A stretch of DNA of 5,506 bases from NCBI GenBank assembly GCA_020630835.1, contig JAHDIL010000147.1, positions 1 through 5,506 on the forward strand, written 5' to 3'. The DNA is from Verrucomicrobiota bacterium (GTDB taxonomy: Bacteria > Verrucomicrobiota > Verrucomicrobiia > Verrucomicrobiales > DEV007). Shown here piece after piece: positions 1-5,506 of the stretch; position 1 is the first letter of the stretch, and the number at the start of each line of letters is the position of its first letter. The position numbers were made by a program, and so were the translations under genes. The notes beneath the pieces were generated by a model. It did no database searches and was not told the origin of the DNA. It saw only the letters and a list, made by a program, of their open reading frames with translations.

Positions 1-589
1 TCTCACTGCCGGTATGGTCATAAACGCCGAGTAGTGGTTTTCCGACAAGGGCGGCTAGCTCGCGTGCGACTCCTAGATGGCTCAGGCAATCCGGTCGATT
101 CGGCGTTATTTCCAGCTCGAAGACAGCTGGATAAAGATCGGCCATGGGTGTGCCTGGGCTCAGGTTTTCGGGTAAAATCATGAGCCCATCAGAGTCCTTG
201 GCTAAACCGATCTCGCTGGCGGCGCACATCATACCCAGAGATGGCACCCCGCGAAGCTTGCCTTCTTTGATTTCAAAGGTCTTCCCCCCCCCAGCGTCGA
301 GCTGACAGCCCGGTAGCGCTAGCGGCACTAGATCACCTACCTTGTAGTTTTTGGCACCGCAAACGATTTGGCGCTTTGTTTTAGAGCCATCATCTACTTG
401 GCATACGGACAGCTTGTCGGCGTCTGGATGCGGCACTGACTCCAGAACTTTAGCCACGACAAGTTTGCTAGGCATATTGCGGATGCCCTCCACCTCGATT
501 CCGGCGAAAGTGAGCAGCTCATCCAGTTTTTCGATGCTGAAGTCAGAAAAGTCTACGTGGTCACGCAGCCACTTGAGAGAAGTATTCAT
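1..589 (-). CDS. pheT: Phenylalanine--tRNA ligase beta subunit, N-terminal part (3' end outside window)
   Basis: This encodes the beta chain of the cytoplasmic alpha2-beta2 phenylalanyl-tRNA synthetase, which attaches Phe to tRNA-Phe. The 196 codons present start at the ATG at 589 ([14 protein letters not shown]) and read open to the left edge. Residues 1-38 are the N-terminal segment with the family's LxxAGxEVEG-type stretch (FAGIEVEG). Residues about 39-153 form the OB-fold tRNA-binding domain, with HPDADKL (54-60), QIVCGAKN (74-81) and KLRG (111-114). TPNRPDCL and GVARE (162-177) mark entry into the B1-B5 core. The later B3/B4 editing domain, B5 and anticodon-binding domain lie outside the window; full-length family members are about 800 residues. 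It follows pheS by 21 bp, so the two are almost certainly co-transcribed. No Shine-Dalgarno site is seen before the start. A run of nine G on the coding strand encodes Gly100-102 without breaking the frame. Confidence 0.96.
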   Translation of the reverse strand, partial: MNTSLKWLRDHVDFSDFSIEKLDELLTFAGIEVEGIRNMPSKLVVAKVLESVPHPDADKLSVCQVDDGSKTKRQIVCGAKNYKVGDLVPLALPGCQLDAGGGKTFEIKEGKLRGVPSLGMMCAASEIGLAKDSDGLMILPENLSPGTPMADLYPAVFELEITPNRPDCLSHLGVARELAALVGKPLLGVYDHTGSE

Positions 590-610
590 GAAATTTGGAT
601 GGATAAAAGG

Positions 611-1627
611 TTAGGCGAATTGACCGAGGAACCGGACGTCATTTTCAATAAGGAGACGCAGGTCAGGGACGCCATATTTGATCATAGCCAGCCGGTCGAT
701 ACCCATACCAAAGGCAAAGCCACTCACCCCCTCTGTGGTGAAAGCATCATCTTTACGCGATTCGCTGACAGATTCTAACACGGCAGGGTCGACCATCCCG
801 CATCCAGCGATTTCAATCCATTTAGCCGCGTGGCCGGCAGCGTGTAGCTTTAGGTCAACTTCGAAGCTGGGTTCAGTAAATGGAAAGAAGTGGGGGCGGA
901 ATCGCACTTCGGTATCCTCGCCGAAAAGTGCGCGGAAAAAGAACTCGAGAGTGCCTTTTAGATCGGCTAAGGTCACGCCGGAATCCACATAAAGCCCCTC
1001 TAGTTGATGAAAGGCGCTAAGATGTGTGGCATCGATTTCATCGCGTCGAAAGGCACTGCCTGGAGCTATGATGCGGACGGGAGGTGCTTGCTTCTCCATG
1101 GTCCGTATCTGGACCGAAGATGTGTGGGTTCGTAGCAGTTTGCCGTTCTCGAAGTAGAAGGTATCGCTTTCATTTCGAGCAGGGTGATCGGCAGGTGTAT
1201 TAAGGGCATCGAAGCAATGCCACTCAGTTTCGATCTCGGGACCTTCTGCAAGGGCGAAACCCATGCGGCGTAATATCTGCACCGCCTCGTCCTGCACGAG
1301 TGTCAGCGGGTGTTGTGCGCCTCTGGGCAGGTCACGAGGAGGAAGGGTGGGATCTATCCCATCAAACTGGGCAGCATCCTTGGCAGCTATGAGTTCTGCA
1401 CCTTTGCCTTCTAGAGCTGCCGTGATGGCTTGCCGCGTCTCGTTCAGTTTTTGACCGACTTCCTTTTTTTGTTCTTTTGGCACATCTCGCATGCCAGCGC
1501 TGGCGGCAGTTAGCTTTCCTTTCTTTCCTAAAAAACCGATTCGTAGGGCCTCCAATCCGGTGTCGTCAGTCACCGTGCTAACTGCGATCAGGGCTTCACT
1601 TTGGATGGCATCGAGTTCTTCAATCAT
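611..1627 (-). CDS. pheS: Phenylalanine--tRNA ligase alpha subunit
   Basis: This is the catalytic alpha chain of phenylalanyl-tRNA synthetase, which activates Phe with ATP and transfers it to tRNA-Phe. The ATG at 1627 gives 338 residues, normal for bacterial PheS (about 330-350). The reading frame extends upstream to a TTG at 1684, but those 19 extra residues (beginning MEKRFSC) do not resemble the family, so ATG 1627 (MIEELDAIQSEAL) was chosen. Residues 1-85 form the N-terminal helical tRNA-binding coiled coil. The class II core follows: HPLTLV and GPEIE (106-133), HPARNESDTFYF (148-159), LLRTHTSSVQIRTM (164-177), the motif 2 region RIIAPGSAFRRDE (185-197), FHQLEG (206-211), FRPHFFPFTEPSFEVD (243-258), GCGMV (275-279) and motif 3 GFAFGMGIDRLAM (303-315). 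It ends in the typical ENDVRFLGQF. Compared with E. coli there is a short charged insert at about 287-298. It lies upstream of pheT in the usual order. No T-box or Phe-rich leader peptide was recognised upstream. Confidence 0.97.
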   Translation of the reverse strand: MIEELDAIQSEALIAVSTVTDDTGLEALRIGFLGKKGKLTAASAGMRDVPKEQKKEVGQKLNETRQAITAALEGKGAELIAAKDAAQFDGIDPTLPPRDLPRGAQHPLTLVQDEAVQILRRMGFALAEGPEIETEWHCFDALNTPADHPARNESDTFYFENGKLLRTHTSSVQIRTMEKQAPPVRIIAPGSAFRRDEIDATHLSAFHQLEGLYVDSGVTLADLKGTLEFFFRALFGEDTEVRFRPHFFPFTEPSFEVDLKLHAAGHAAKWIEIAGCGMVDPAVLESVSESRKDDAFTTEGVSGFAFGMGIDRLAMIKYGVPDLRLLIENDVRFLGQFA

Positions 1628-1655
1628 CGGTCTGTTATGGGGTGAAAAGGGCCGG

Positions 1656-1684
1656 ACACTAGCGCAGGAAAATCGCTTTTCCAA
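1656..1684 (-). promoter_or_regulatory. Possible sigma-70-like promoter for pheS-pheT
   Basis: On the minus strand, TTGGAA (1684-1679) and TAGTGT (1661-1656) are separated by exactly 17 bp, and the predicted transcript start would lie about 22-25 bp before the pheS ATG. The hexamers match the consensus at only 4 of 6 and 3 of 6 positions, so spacing and position carry most of the weight. This is a weak prediction and could be chance. Confidence 0.2.
1667..1682. repeat. Perfect inverted repeat, 6-bp arms, possible operator
   Basis: GGAAAATCGCTTTTCC consists of the arms GGAAAA and TTTTCC around TCGC. It lies in the divergent gap and overlaps the spacer and -35 end of the weak pheS promoter candidate, so it could be a repressor site. 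It is too short and not followed by a T-run in a suitable position to be called a terminator. Function is inferred from symmetry and position only. Confidence 0.3.
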
Positions 1685-1702
1685 CAGGGATTTGATATTG
1701 GA

Positions 1703-1712
1703 AAGGCGCCTT
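1703..1712. repeat. Perfect 10-bp palindrome AAGGCGCCTT
   Basis: AAGGCGCCTT is its own reverse complement and sits immediately before an in-frame ATG (1713) of the permease gene. Its left half AAGG lies 6 nt before that ATG and could act as a Shine-Dalgarno site, in which case the palindrome could hide or expose it as RNA. It could equally be a protein-binding site or chance. Confidence 0.25.
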
Positions 1713-1763
1713 ATGTCTTGCGGTAGTCTGGAACCCGCCTTTTGGTGGATTTTTAACGAACAG

Positions 1764-2693
1764 ATGACTGAAGTATCCCCTCAGACACCTCGCATTACGG
1801 AGCTGCGACGTCAGCGACCGCGCTCGATTCTATTGCGGCTAAGTTGCTTTGTTGTTCTGGGGCTCATCATCTGGGCCTGGCTAGCGTCTGGGCCACTTCT
1901 CGGGCGCCTCAGTCATGAGCAACGTTGGCGAAATTTCTGGAATTTCGTGGCAGATCTCCAGCCAGGCCCAGCTCGTCGAGGCGAGGGGTGGGACTCTGTC
2001 CCTAGTTGGGCTCTAGAGCTGATGAACTCCGGTGGGTGGGAAGCTATGGGGAACACGTTCGCTATCTCTCTCATGGCCATCCTCATTGCCGCTGTAGTGG
2101 TATTGCCCACGCTTCTTTGCTCTAGTCGCCGACTGGCAGCTCGCGATAGTTTGGGTATCTTCGGGGGGCAGGGTCAAAGGATCTTCGATATGGGTGTCGG
2201 TGTTATTGGGACTTGCATACGCGGCGCTCATGTCCTGGCAAGGGCGATCCCCGAATACCTGTTAGCGTTTCTCCTGCTATCGCTCCTCGGTCCGCAGGTT
2301 TGGCCGCTTATTCTCGCTCTTGCCATTCATAATTTCGGGATTCTTGGCCGGCTCTGGGGGGAGGTTTTGGAAAATGCTGACATGTCCGCAGCACGTCAGG
2401 CTCGCTTGGCTGGAGCGGGCAGGATCGGTGTTTTTACTACCGTCCTCTTACCTGAACTCTTCAATCGGCTGCTAGTGTTCTTCTTCTATCGGTGGGAGAC
2501 TTGCGTGAAGGATGCCACGGTGTTAGGGATGCTAGGGCTCCTAACTCTCGGGAAATTAATCATGTTGGCGAAGGGGTTTTTCTGGGACGAGATGATCTTT
2601 TACGTTCTCTTGTCAGCTTCTCTCATTTGGATGGCTGATTTGCTGACGGGGATTCTCCGTAGCCGCTTGCGGCAGGCACAAGCTGGCGTTTAG
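1764..2693 (+). CDS. PhnE-family ABC transporter permease (phosphonate/phosphate-type)
   Basis: This is an integral inner-membrane permease subunit of a binding-protein-dependent ABC importer, 309 residues from ATG 1764 (MTEVSPQTP). Hydrophobic segments are visible at about 22-42, 97-119, 144-160, 162-187, 225-242 and 277-296. The family block ARAIPEYLLAFLL (159-171), LALAIHNFGILGRLWGEV (184-201) and then the EAA-type cytoplasmic loop with ARLAGAGR (213-220) and LLPELF (228-233), YRWE (242-245) and ATVLGMLG (251-258) closely match PhnE-like permeases; the loop is where the ATPase docks. The periplasmic loop after the first helix (about 43-95) is rather long. An upstream in-frame ATG at 1713 has AAGG 6 nt before it and would add 17 residues (MSCGSLEPAF...). 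The frame opens even further upstream, but that part overlaps pheS antisense and is not credible. No ATPase or binding-protein gene adjoins it here. The substrate cannot be read from the sequence. The TAG stop overlaps a GTG in the selB frame, suggesting translational coupling. Confidence 0.85.
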   Translation: MTEVSPQTPRITELRRQRPRSILLRLSCFVVLGLIIWAWLASGPLLGRLSHEQRWRNFWNFVADLQPGPARRGEGWDSVPSWALELMNSGGWEAMGNTFAISLMAILIAAVVVLPTLLCSSRRLAARDSLGIFGGQGQRIFDMGVGVIGTCIRGAHVLARAIPEYLLAFLLLSLLGPQVWPLILALAIHNFGILGRLWGEVLENADMSAARQARLAGAGRIGVFTTVLLPELFNRLLVFFFYRWETCVKDATVLGMLGLLTLGKLIMLAKGFFWDEMIFYVLLSASLIWMADLLTGILRSRLRQAQAGV

Positions 2694-2722
2694 TGCCGGT
2701 CGAAACGCTTTTCACCTCTCCT

Positions 2723-4654
2723 ATGTCTCGTCCTTTTATTGTCGGAACCGCTGGTCACATCGACCACGGAAAAAGCTCGCTCATTCAGGCACTATCCGGT
2801 GTTAACCCTGATCGACTTCCTGAGGAGAAGAGGCGTGGCATGACTATTGAACTGGGCTTCGCGCAGCTCAGTCTGGAGGATGCAGGTGAGGCGTTTCATC
2901 TGGGGCTCATTGATGTGCCCGGGCACTCTGACTTTGTGAAAAATATGGTCGCAGGAGTGAGTGCTCTCGATCTGGCTCTCTTTGTGGTAGCGGCCGATGA
3001 TGGCTGGATGCCGCAGACTGAGGAGCATTATCAAATACTAAACTATCTGGGTATTCGAAGGGCTGTCATTGCCCTCACAAAGATCGACATTGCCGACGAT
3101 CCTGAACTAGCAGTGGAAGACATTCGTGAAAACTTAGCTGGAGGCCCGTGGCAGGGTATCGATATAATACCTGTATCATCTCATACAGGTGAGGGGCTTG
3201 AGTTGTTGCGTGCCGCAGTTTGTGAGCAATTGAGGCAGGCTCCCGAGCGCCAGGATTTGGGTAAACCACGACTTTCGGTAGATCGAGCGTTTACCGTAAA
3301 AGGGGCGGGGACCGTTGTAACTGGCACGCTCATCAATGGTTCAATCGAAATGGGGCAGAAGCTGACCGTGCAGCCAAAAGGCTTGGAAGCACAGGTGCGC
3401 AAGATTCAGGCTCATGGCAGTCAGCAGGAAAAATTGGGGCCAGGAAATCGGTGCGCGTTGAATCTTAATCAAGTTTCCGTGCGAGATGGTAAGTTAAACA
3501 TGCGCGATGGTGTAGGACGTGGCGACATCATTACAGCCTTCAAGTCGGTTGACGAAGCGCTGGTTATCGACGTGCTCTTACAGAAAAGCGCCCGTGCCAT
3601 CCGTGGGATCAAACAATCAGTAAATCCGCTTAAGACAGGGCGAGAGGTCATGTTCCACCATGGGAGCTCTGGCCAAGCGGCGAGATTGCACTTGAGAGGA
3701 ATGCGCCGTTTAGAGCCTGGAGGAGAAGTTTTGGCCGAATTGCGTTTTTCGGAGCCGGTGTCCGTGTGGATTGGCGATCATTTTGTGCTCCGAGACGCGT
3801 CATTGGGTTCTACCCTAGCGGGAGGTATTGTGTTGGACGCGGATGCCAATCGGCGCGCCTTTCGCAAGGCGTTCCAGGAGCGCTTACTTAAGGCGCGTGC
3901 CGTGGCGCCATATGACATCGGGGTAGCGATCCGCACGCAATTAGAGCGCGATCTCGCTGTGCACAGAACGAATCTCCTGCAGAAAGCGCCATTTTCAGCC
4001 GCTGATATAGATGTGGCGATTCAGGCGGGTGAACATGCTGGTTCCTTCGTGAAGATAGGGGAATGGGTTTTTTGGAAACCGTGGTGGGATGAAAAGTCGC
4101 AGGAGGCAGGCGAGCTTGTTTGCTCCCATCATGAGGGTCATCCCGATGAGCTGGGGCTCCCGCTCAAGAAGCTGAAAGAGATTATGGCGAAGAAATTGCC
4201 TAGCGAAAAATTTTTCGACCTGCTTTTGAAAGGTCTCTTGGCCTCTGATTTTGTTAAGGCTGGGCCAGCCATTCGCCATTCTGATCACGAACCGAAGCTA
4301 CCTGATGCTCTGCAGAGAGCTGGGCGAAAAGTCCAGCAGCGTGTAGAATCAGACCTCATCAACCCTCCAAACAAAAAGGATACGGCGACGAATTCTGACG
4401 AGGAGAAGGCGCTTCGATTTTTAGTAAACAGCGGATTGGTGATCGATCTTGACTCGAAGACTGTGATCTCAGTAGCTGGCTTTCAGGTTATTCGTGAGCA
4501 AATTTTGTCCTACCTGTTAGAGCATGGAGAGGCTACAGCAAGCGAATTGCGCAAGGAAACGGGAACAAGTCGTCGCATTCTCATGCCTCTTCTTGAGCGT
4601 TTGGACGAATATGGTGACACCGAGCGAGTAGGGGATCTGAGGCGATTGGCCTGA
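2723..4654 (+). CDS. selB: Selenocysteine-specific translation elongation factor SelB
   Basis: This GTPase carries selenocysteyl-tRNA-Sec to the ribosome at UGA codons marked by a SECIS hairpin. It has 643 residues from ATG 2723 (MSRPFIVGTAGHIDHGKSS), close to the usual 600-650. GTP-binding motifs are GHIDHGKSS (11-19), RGMTIELGF (38-46), DVPGH (64-68), TKID (119-122) and SSH (152-154). EF-Tu-like barrel domains follow, with VDRAFTVKGAGTVVTGT (186-202) and GNRCALNL (241-248). Asp187-Arg188 and Arg243 fall where the family's Sec-binding pocket residues lie. The C-terminal half (about 375-643) carries the winged-helix repeats and ends in TSRRILMPLLERLDEYGDTE (615-634) and the RVGDLRRL tail, the mRNA-binding end of bacterial SelB. 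This tail argues against EF-Tu or SelB-lacking relatives. A GTG at 2693 overlapping the permease stop would add ten residues (MPVETLFTSP) not typical of the family. Neither start has a clear ribosome-binding site. selA, selC and selD are not in the window. Confidence 0.95.
   Translation: MSRPFIVGTAGHIDHGKSSLIQALSGVNPDRLPEEKRRGMTIELGFAQLSLEDAGEAFHLGLIDVPGHSDFVKNMVAGVSALDLALFVVAADDGWMPQTEEHYQILNYLGIRRAVIALTKIDIADDPELAVEDIRENLAGGPWQGIDIIPVSSHTGEGLELLRAAVCEQLRQAPERQDLGKPRLSVDRAFTVKGAGTVVTGTLINGSIEMGQKLTVQPKGLEAQVRKIQAHGSQQEKLGPGNRCALNLNQVSVRDGKLNMRDGVGRGDIITAFKSVDEALVIDVLLQKSARAIRGIKQSVNPLKTGREVMFHHGSSGQAARLHLRGMRRLEPGGEVLAELRFSEPVSVWIGDHFVLRDASLGSTLAGGIVLDADANRRAFRKAFQERLLKARAVAPYDIGVAIRTQLERDLAVHRTNLLQKAPFSAADIDVAIQAGEHAGSFVKIGEWVFWKPWWDEKSQEAGELVCSHHEGHPDELGLPLKKLKEIMAKKLPSEKFFDLLLKGLLASDFVKAGPAIRHSDHEPKLPDALQRAGRKVQQRVESDLINPPNKKDTATNSDEEKALRFLVNSGLVIDLDSKTVISVAGFQVIREQILSYLLEHGEATASELRKETGTSRRILMPLLERLDEYGDTERVGDLRRLA
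3169..3190 (+). repeat. Perfect 8-bp inverted repeat inside selB
   Basis: The arms ACCTGTAT and ATACAGGT flank a 6-nt loop (CATCTC), making a strong potential hairpin in the selB message. It lies over codons for residues 149-156, the G5 region (IPVSSHTG). It lacks a following T-run, so it is not an intrinsic terminator, and CTGT-N10-ACAG is two bases longer than the classical LexA spacing. It may be chance. Confidence 0.35.
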
Positions 4655-4672
4655 GCTCGACGTGAAGTAGGT

Positions 4673-4680
4673 AAAGGAGG
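4673..4680 (+). promoter_or_regulatory. Strong Shine-Dalgarno-like sequence AAAGGAGG between selB and the cyclase gene
   Basis: AAAGGAGG is the best match to a ribosome-binding site noticed around the gene starts of this window, yet it stands 73 bp before the cyclase ATG, too far to serve it directly. It is 7 nt before a TTG at 4688 that opens a 13-codon frame. It could initiate a short leader peptide or be coincidental. Confidence 0.35.
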
Positions 4681-4687
4681 CGTCTCT

Positions 4688-4729
4688 TTGCAGAAGACCG
4701 CCCGTAATCGCGCACTGGCCAAGGACTAG
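4688..4729 (+). CDS. Possible 13-residue leader peptide ORF (low confidence)
   Basis: A TTG at 4688, correctly spaced from AAAGGAGG, opens a frame of 13 sense codons (L/M-QKTARNRALAKD) ended by TAG at 4727. The peptide is basic and has no recognisable motif or run of one amino acid, so it does not look like a classical attenuation leader. It ends 24 bp before the cyclase ATG, a distance that could couple translation. Its first half overlaps an imperfect hairpin (GGCGTCT at 4679-4685 pairing with AGACCGCC with one bulge). The only support is the ribosome-binding site, so it may not be translated. Confidence 0.2.
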   Translation: MQKTARNRALAKD

Positions 4730-4753
4730 ATCCTCTCGTAATTTGTCTTCACG

Positions 4754-5506
4754 ATGATACAGAAGCCCATTTCTATAACCTTTGATCACCGCGTAGCTTT
4801 TACCCACGAAGCTTTCGCAACCAGTAATCATACTCTGCGAGACCTGATAGCTGGAGAAGCGGGTTTGGGGAAAGTTTCAAAGGTGCTTGTGCTCCTCGAT
4901 AAAGGCGTGGCTTCTGCTAATCCAGAGCTTCTGCACGACGTGCAGGAATACTTTTCTACCCATGAAGATACCCTGGATCTGGTAGCTGAGCCGCTGCTAC
5001 TGCCTGGCGGGGAATCCTGCAAAAACGACTGGCCGCTGGTGGAAAAAATCTGGCAGACTGTTGAGTTTTTCAAAATCTGTCGCCATTCATTCGTCGTAGC
5101 TATTGGCGGCGGAGCATTCATCGATCTTGCTGGCTTTGCCACTGCAACGGCCCACCGAGGTGTGCGTCTGATCCGTATGCCGACGACCACCCTGTGTCAG
5201 GGGGATGGAGGTGTTGGGGTAAAGACGGCTGTGAATTACTTCAACAAAAAAAATTGGGTAGGCACTTTTACCGTGCCTTTTGCGATCGTGAATGATCTGA
5301 CCTTTCTTCGCAGCTTGCCAGAGCGAGCCTGCCGTGATGGAATTATCGAGGCGATTAAAGTAGCCCTCATCCGGGACGCAGAATTTTTCTATTATCTAGA
5401 AGAGCATGCCTACCAGTTGCGAGATCTCGAAACGAAACCGCTGGAGAACACCATTCGGCGCAGTGCTGAGAATCATATGGAGCACATCGCCACTAGTGGT
5501 GACCCC
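4754..5506 (+). CDS. eboD: EboD-like sugar-phosphate cyclase of the 3-dehydroquinate synthase superfamily (3' end outside window)
   Basis: This is a cytoplasmic NAD- and metal-dependent cyclase of the AroB superfamily; 251 codons are present and the frame is open at the right edge. The start is the first ATG (4754, MIQKPISITFDHRV); an in-frame TAA at 4739 leaves no upstream alternative, and there is no close Shine-Dalgarno site. Visible motifs are PGGE with K90 (84-90), the NAD-loop AIGGGAFIDLAGF (116-128), ATAHRGVRLIRMPTT (131-145), QGDGGVGVKTAVN (149-161), KKNWVGTF (165-172) and DGIIEAIKVALI (195-206) with the expected metal-ligand Glu199. It ends at HIATSGDP. True AroB usually has DSSVGGKTAVN; here it is DGGVGVKTAVN, and TAHRG, VGTF and HIATSGDP resemble EboD of the ebo clusters and related cyclases. 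EboD's reaction is not established as far as I know. Housekeeping AroB remains possible. The missing C-terminal part, where AroB has FGHTxGHA and EboD/EEVS-type enzymes have DFGHW, would decide. Confidence 0.8.
   Translation, partial: MIQKPISITFDHRVAFTHEAFATSNHTLRDLIAGEAGLGKVSKVLVLLDKGVASANPELLHDVQEYFSTHEDTLDLVAEPLLLPGGESCKNDWPLVEKIWQTVEFFKICRHSFVVAIGGGAFIDLAGFATATAHRGVRLIRMPTTTLCQGDGGVGVKTAVNYFNKKNWVGTFTVPFAIVNDLTFLRSLPERACRDGIIEAIKVALIRDAEFFYYLEEHAYQLRDLETKPLENTIRRSAENHMEHIATSGDP

Larger units (their letters stand above)
1628..1763. promoter_or_regulatory. Divergent intergenic region between pheS and the permease gene
   Basis: The 136 bp between the two divergent start codons must hold, or lie close to, the promoter of pheS-pheT and probably that of the permease-selB pair. 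It contains two short perfect palindromes, listed separately, and only weak sigma-70-like matches. If the permease starts at the alternative ATG 1713, the gap shrinks to 85 bp. The regulatory role is inferred from gene layout alone. Confidence 0.5.

Noticed and set aside
351..992. Plus-strand open frames over pheT and pheS (351-614, 557-778, 678-992)
   Set aside because: They are antisense to strongly conserved synthetase genes and have no recognisable motifs.
1463..1469. A_AAA_AAG slippery heptamer in frame in pheS (minus strand)
   Set aside because: It matches the dnaX-type frameshift heptamer, but no upstream SD-like stimulator or downstream stem was seen, PheS is full length, and the Gln-Lys-Lys-Glu codons explain it.
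1628..1712. T-box or Phe-rich attenuator leader controlling pheS-pheT
   Set aside because: The space upstream of pheS is short, no T-box-like conserved element was recognised, and the only in-frame upstream residues contain few Phe codons.
1491..1763. Upstream extension of the permease frame by 91 codons
   Set aside because: Most of it lies antisense to the conserved N-terminus of pheS and has no membrane-permease similarity; it is an accidental open frame. Only ATG 1713 and ATG 1764 are plausible starts.
3170..3189. LexA/SOS box in selB
   Set aside because: The core is CTGT-N10-ACAG, two bases longer than the classical N8 spacing, and it lies deep inside a coding region.
4655..4753. Intrinsic terminator, tRNA-Sec gene or strong promoter in the selB-cyclase gap
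   Set aside because: The gap has only an imperfect hairpin without a T-run, no cloverleaf was recognised, and at 99 bp it scarcely fits the long tRNA-Sec. TTGGCC with TAGGTA at 16 bp is too weak a promoter match to call.
5246..5253. A8 run in the cyclase gene as a frameshift site or sequencing error
   Set aside because: The family pattern continues in the same frame on both sides (TAVNYF then KKNWVGTF), so no shift is needed.

Overview
The window looks like ordinary chromosomal DNA from a mid-GC bacterium. My best guess is Verrucomicrobiota, possibly near Opitutales. This is inferred from the style of PheS (its RPHFFPFTEPSFEVD block) and from SelB and an EboD-like cyclase occurring together. 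It is not proven by any marker here. No rRNA, tRNA, CRISPR, phage or insertion-sequence signal was seen.

Layout: positions 1-1627 hold a leftward pheS-pheT pair encoding the two subunits of phenylalanyl-tRNA synthetase. pheS is complete; pheT runs off the left edge after its tRNA-binding (OB) domain. A divergent intergenic region (1628-1763) contains two small palindromes. A rightward series follows: a PhnE-family ABC-transporter permease (1764-2693), the selenocysteine-specific elongation factor gene selB (2723-4654, with an alternative GTG start overlapping the permease stop as TAGTG), a 99-bp gap, and the first 251 codons of a sugar-phosphate cyclase of the dehydroquinate-synthase superfamily (4754-5506). 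The cyclase looks more like EboD of the ebo clusters than housekeeping AroB.

Functionally, three of the five genes are involved in translation or its expanded code: PheS and PheT charge tRNA-Phe, and SelB delivers Sec-tRNA to UGA codons. The permease is odd in this setting. No ATPase or binding-protein gene is next to it within the window, yet it lies directly upstream of selB. The cyclase may begin a separate ebo-type cluster continuing to the right.

Most interesting for follow-up are the lone PhnE-like permease coupled to selB, the non-canonical cyclase at the right edge, and the palindromes between the divergent genes. Convincing Shine-Dalgarno sites are absent before most of the chosen starts, so several start codons rest on homology.
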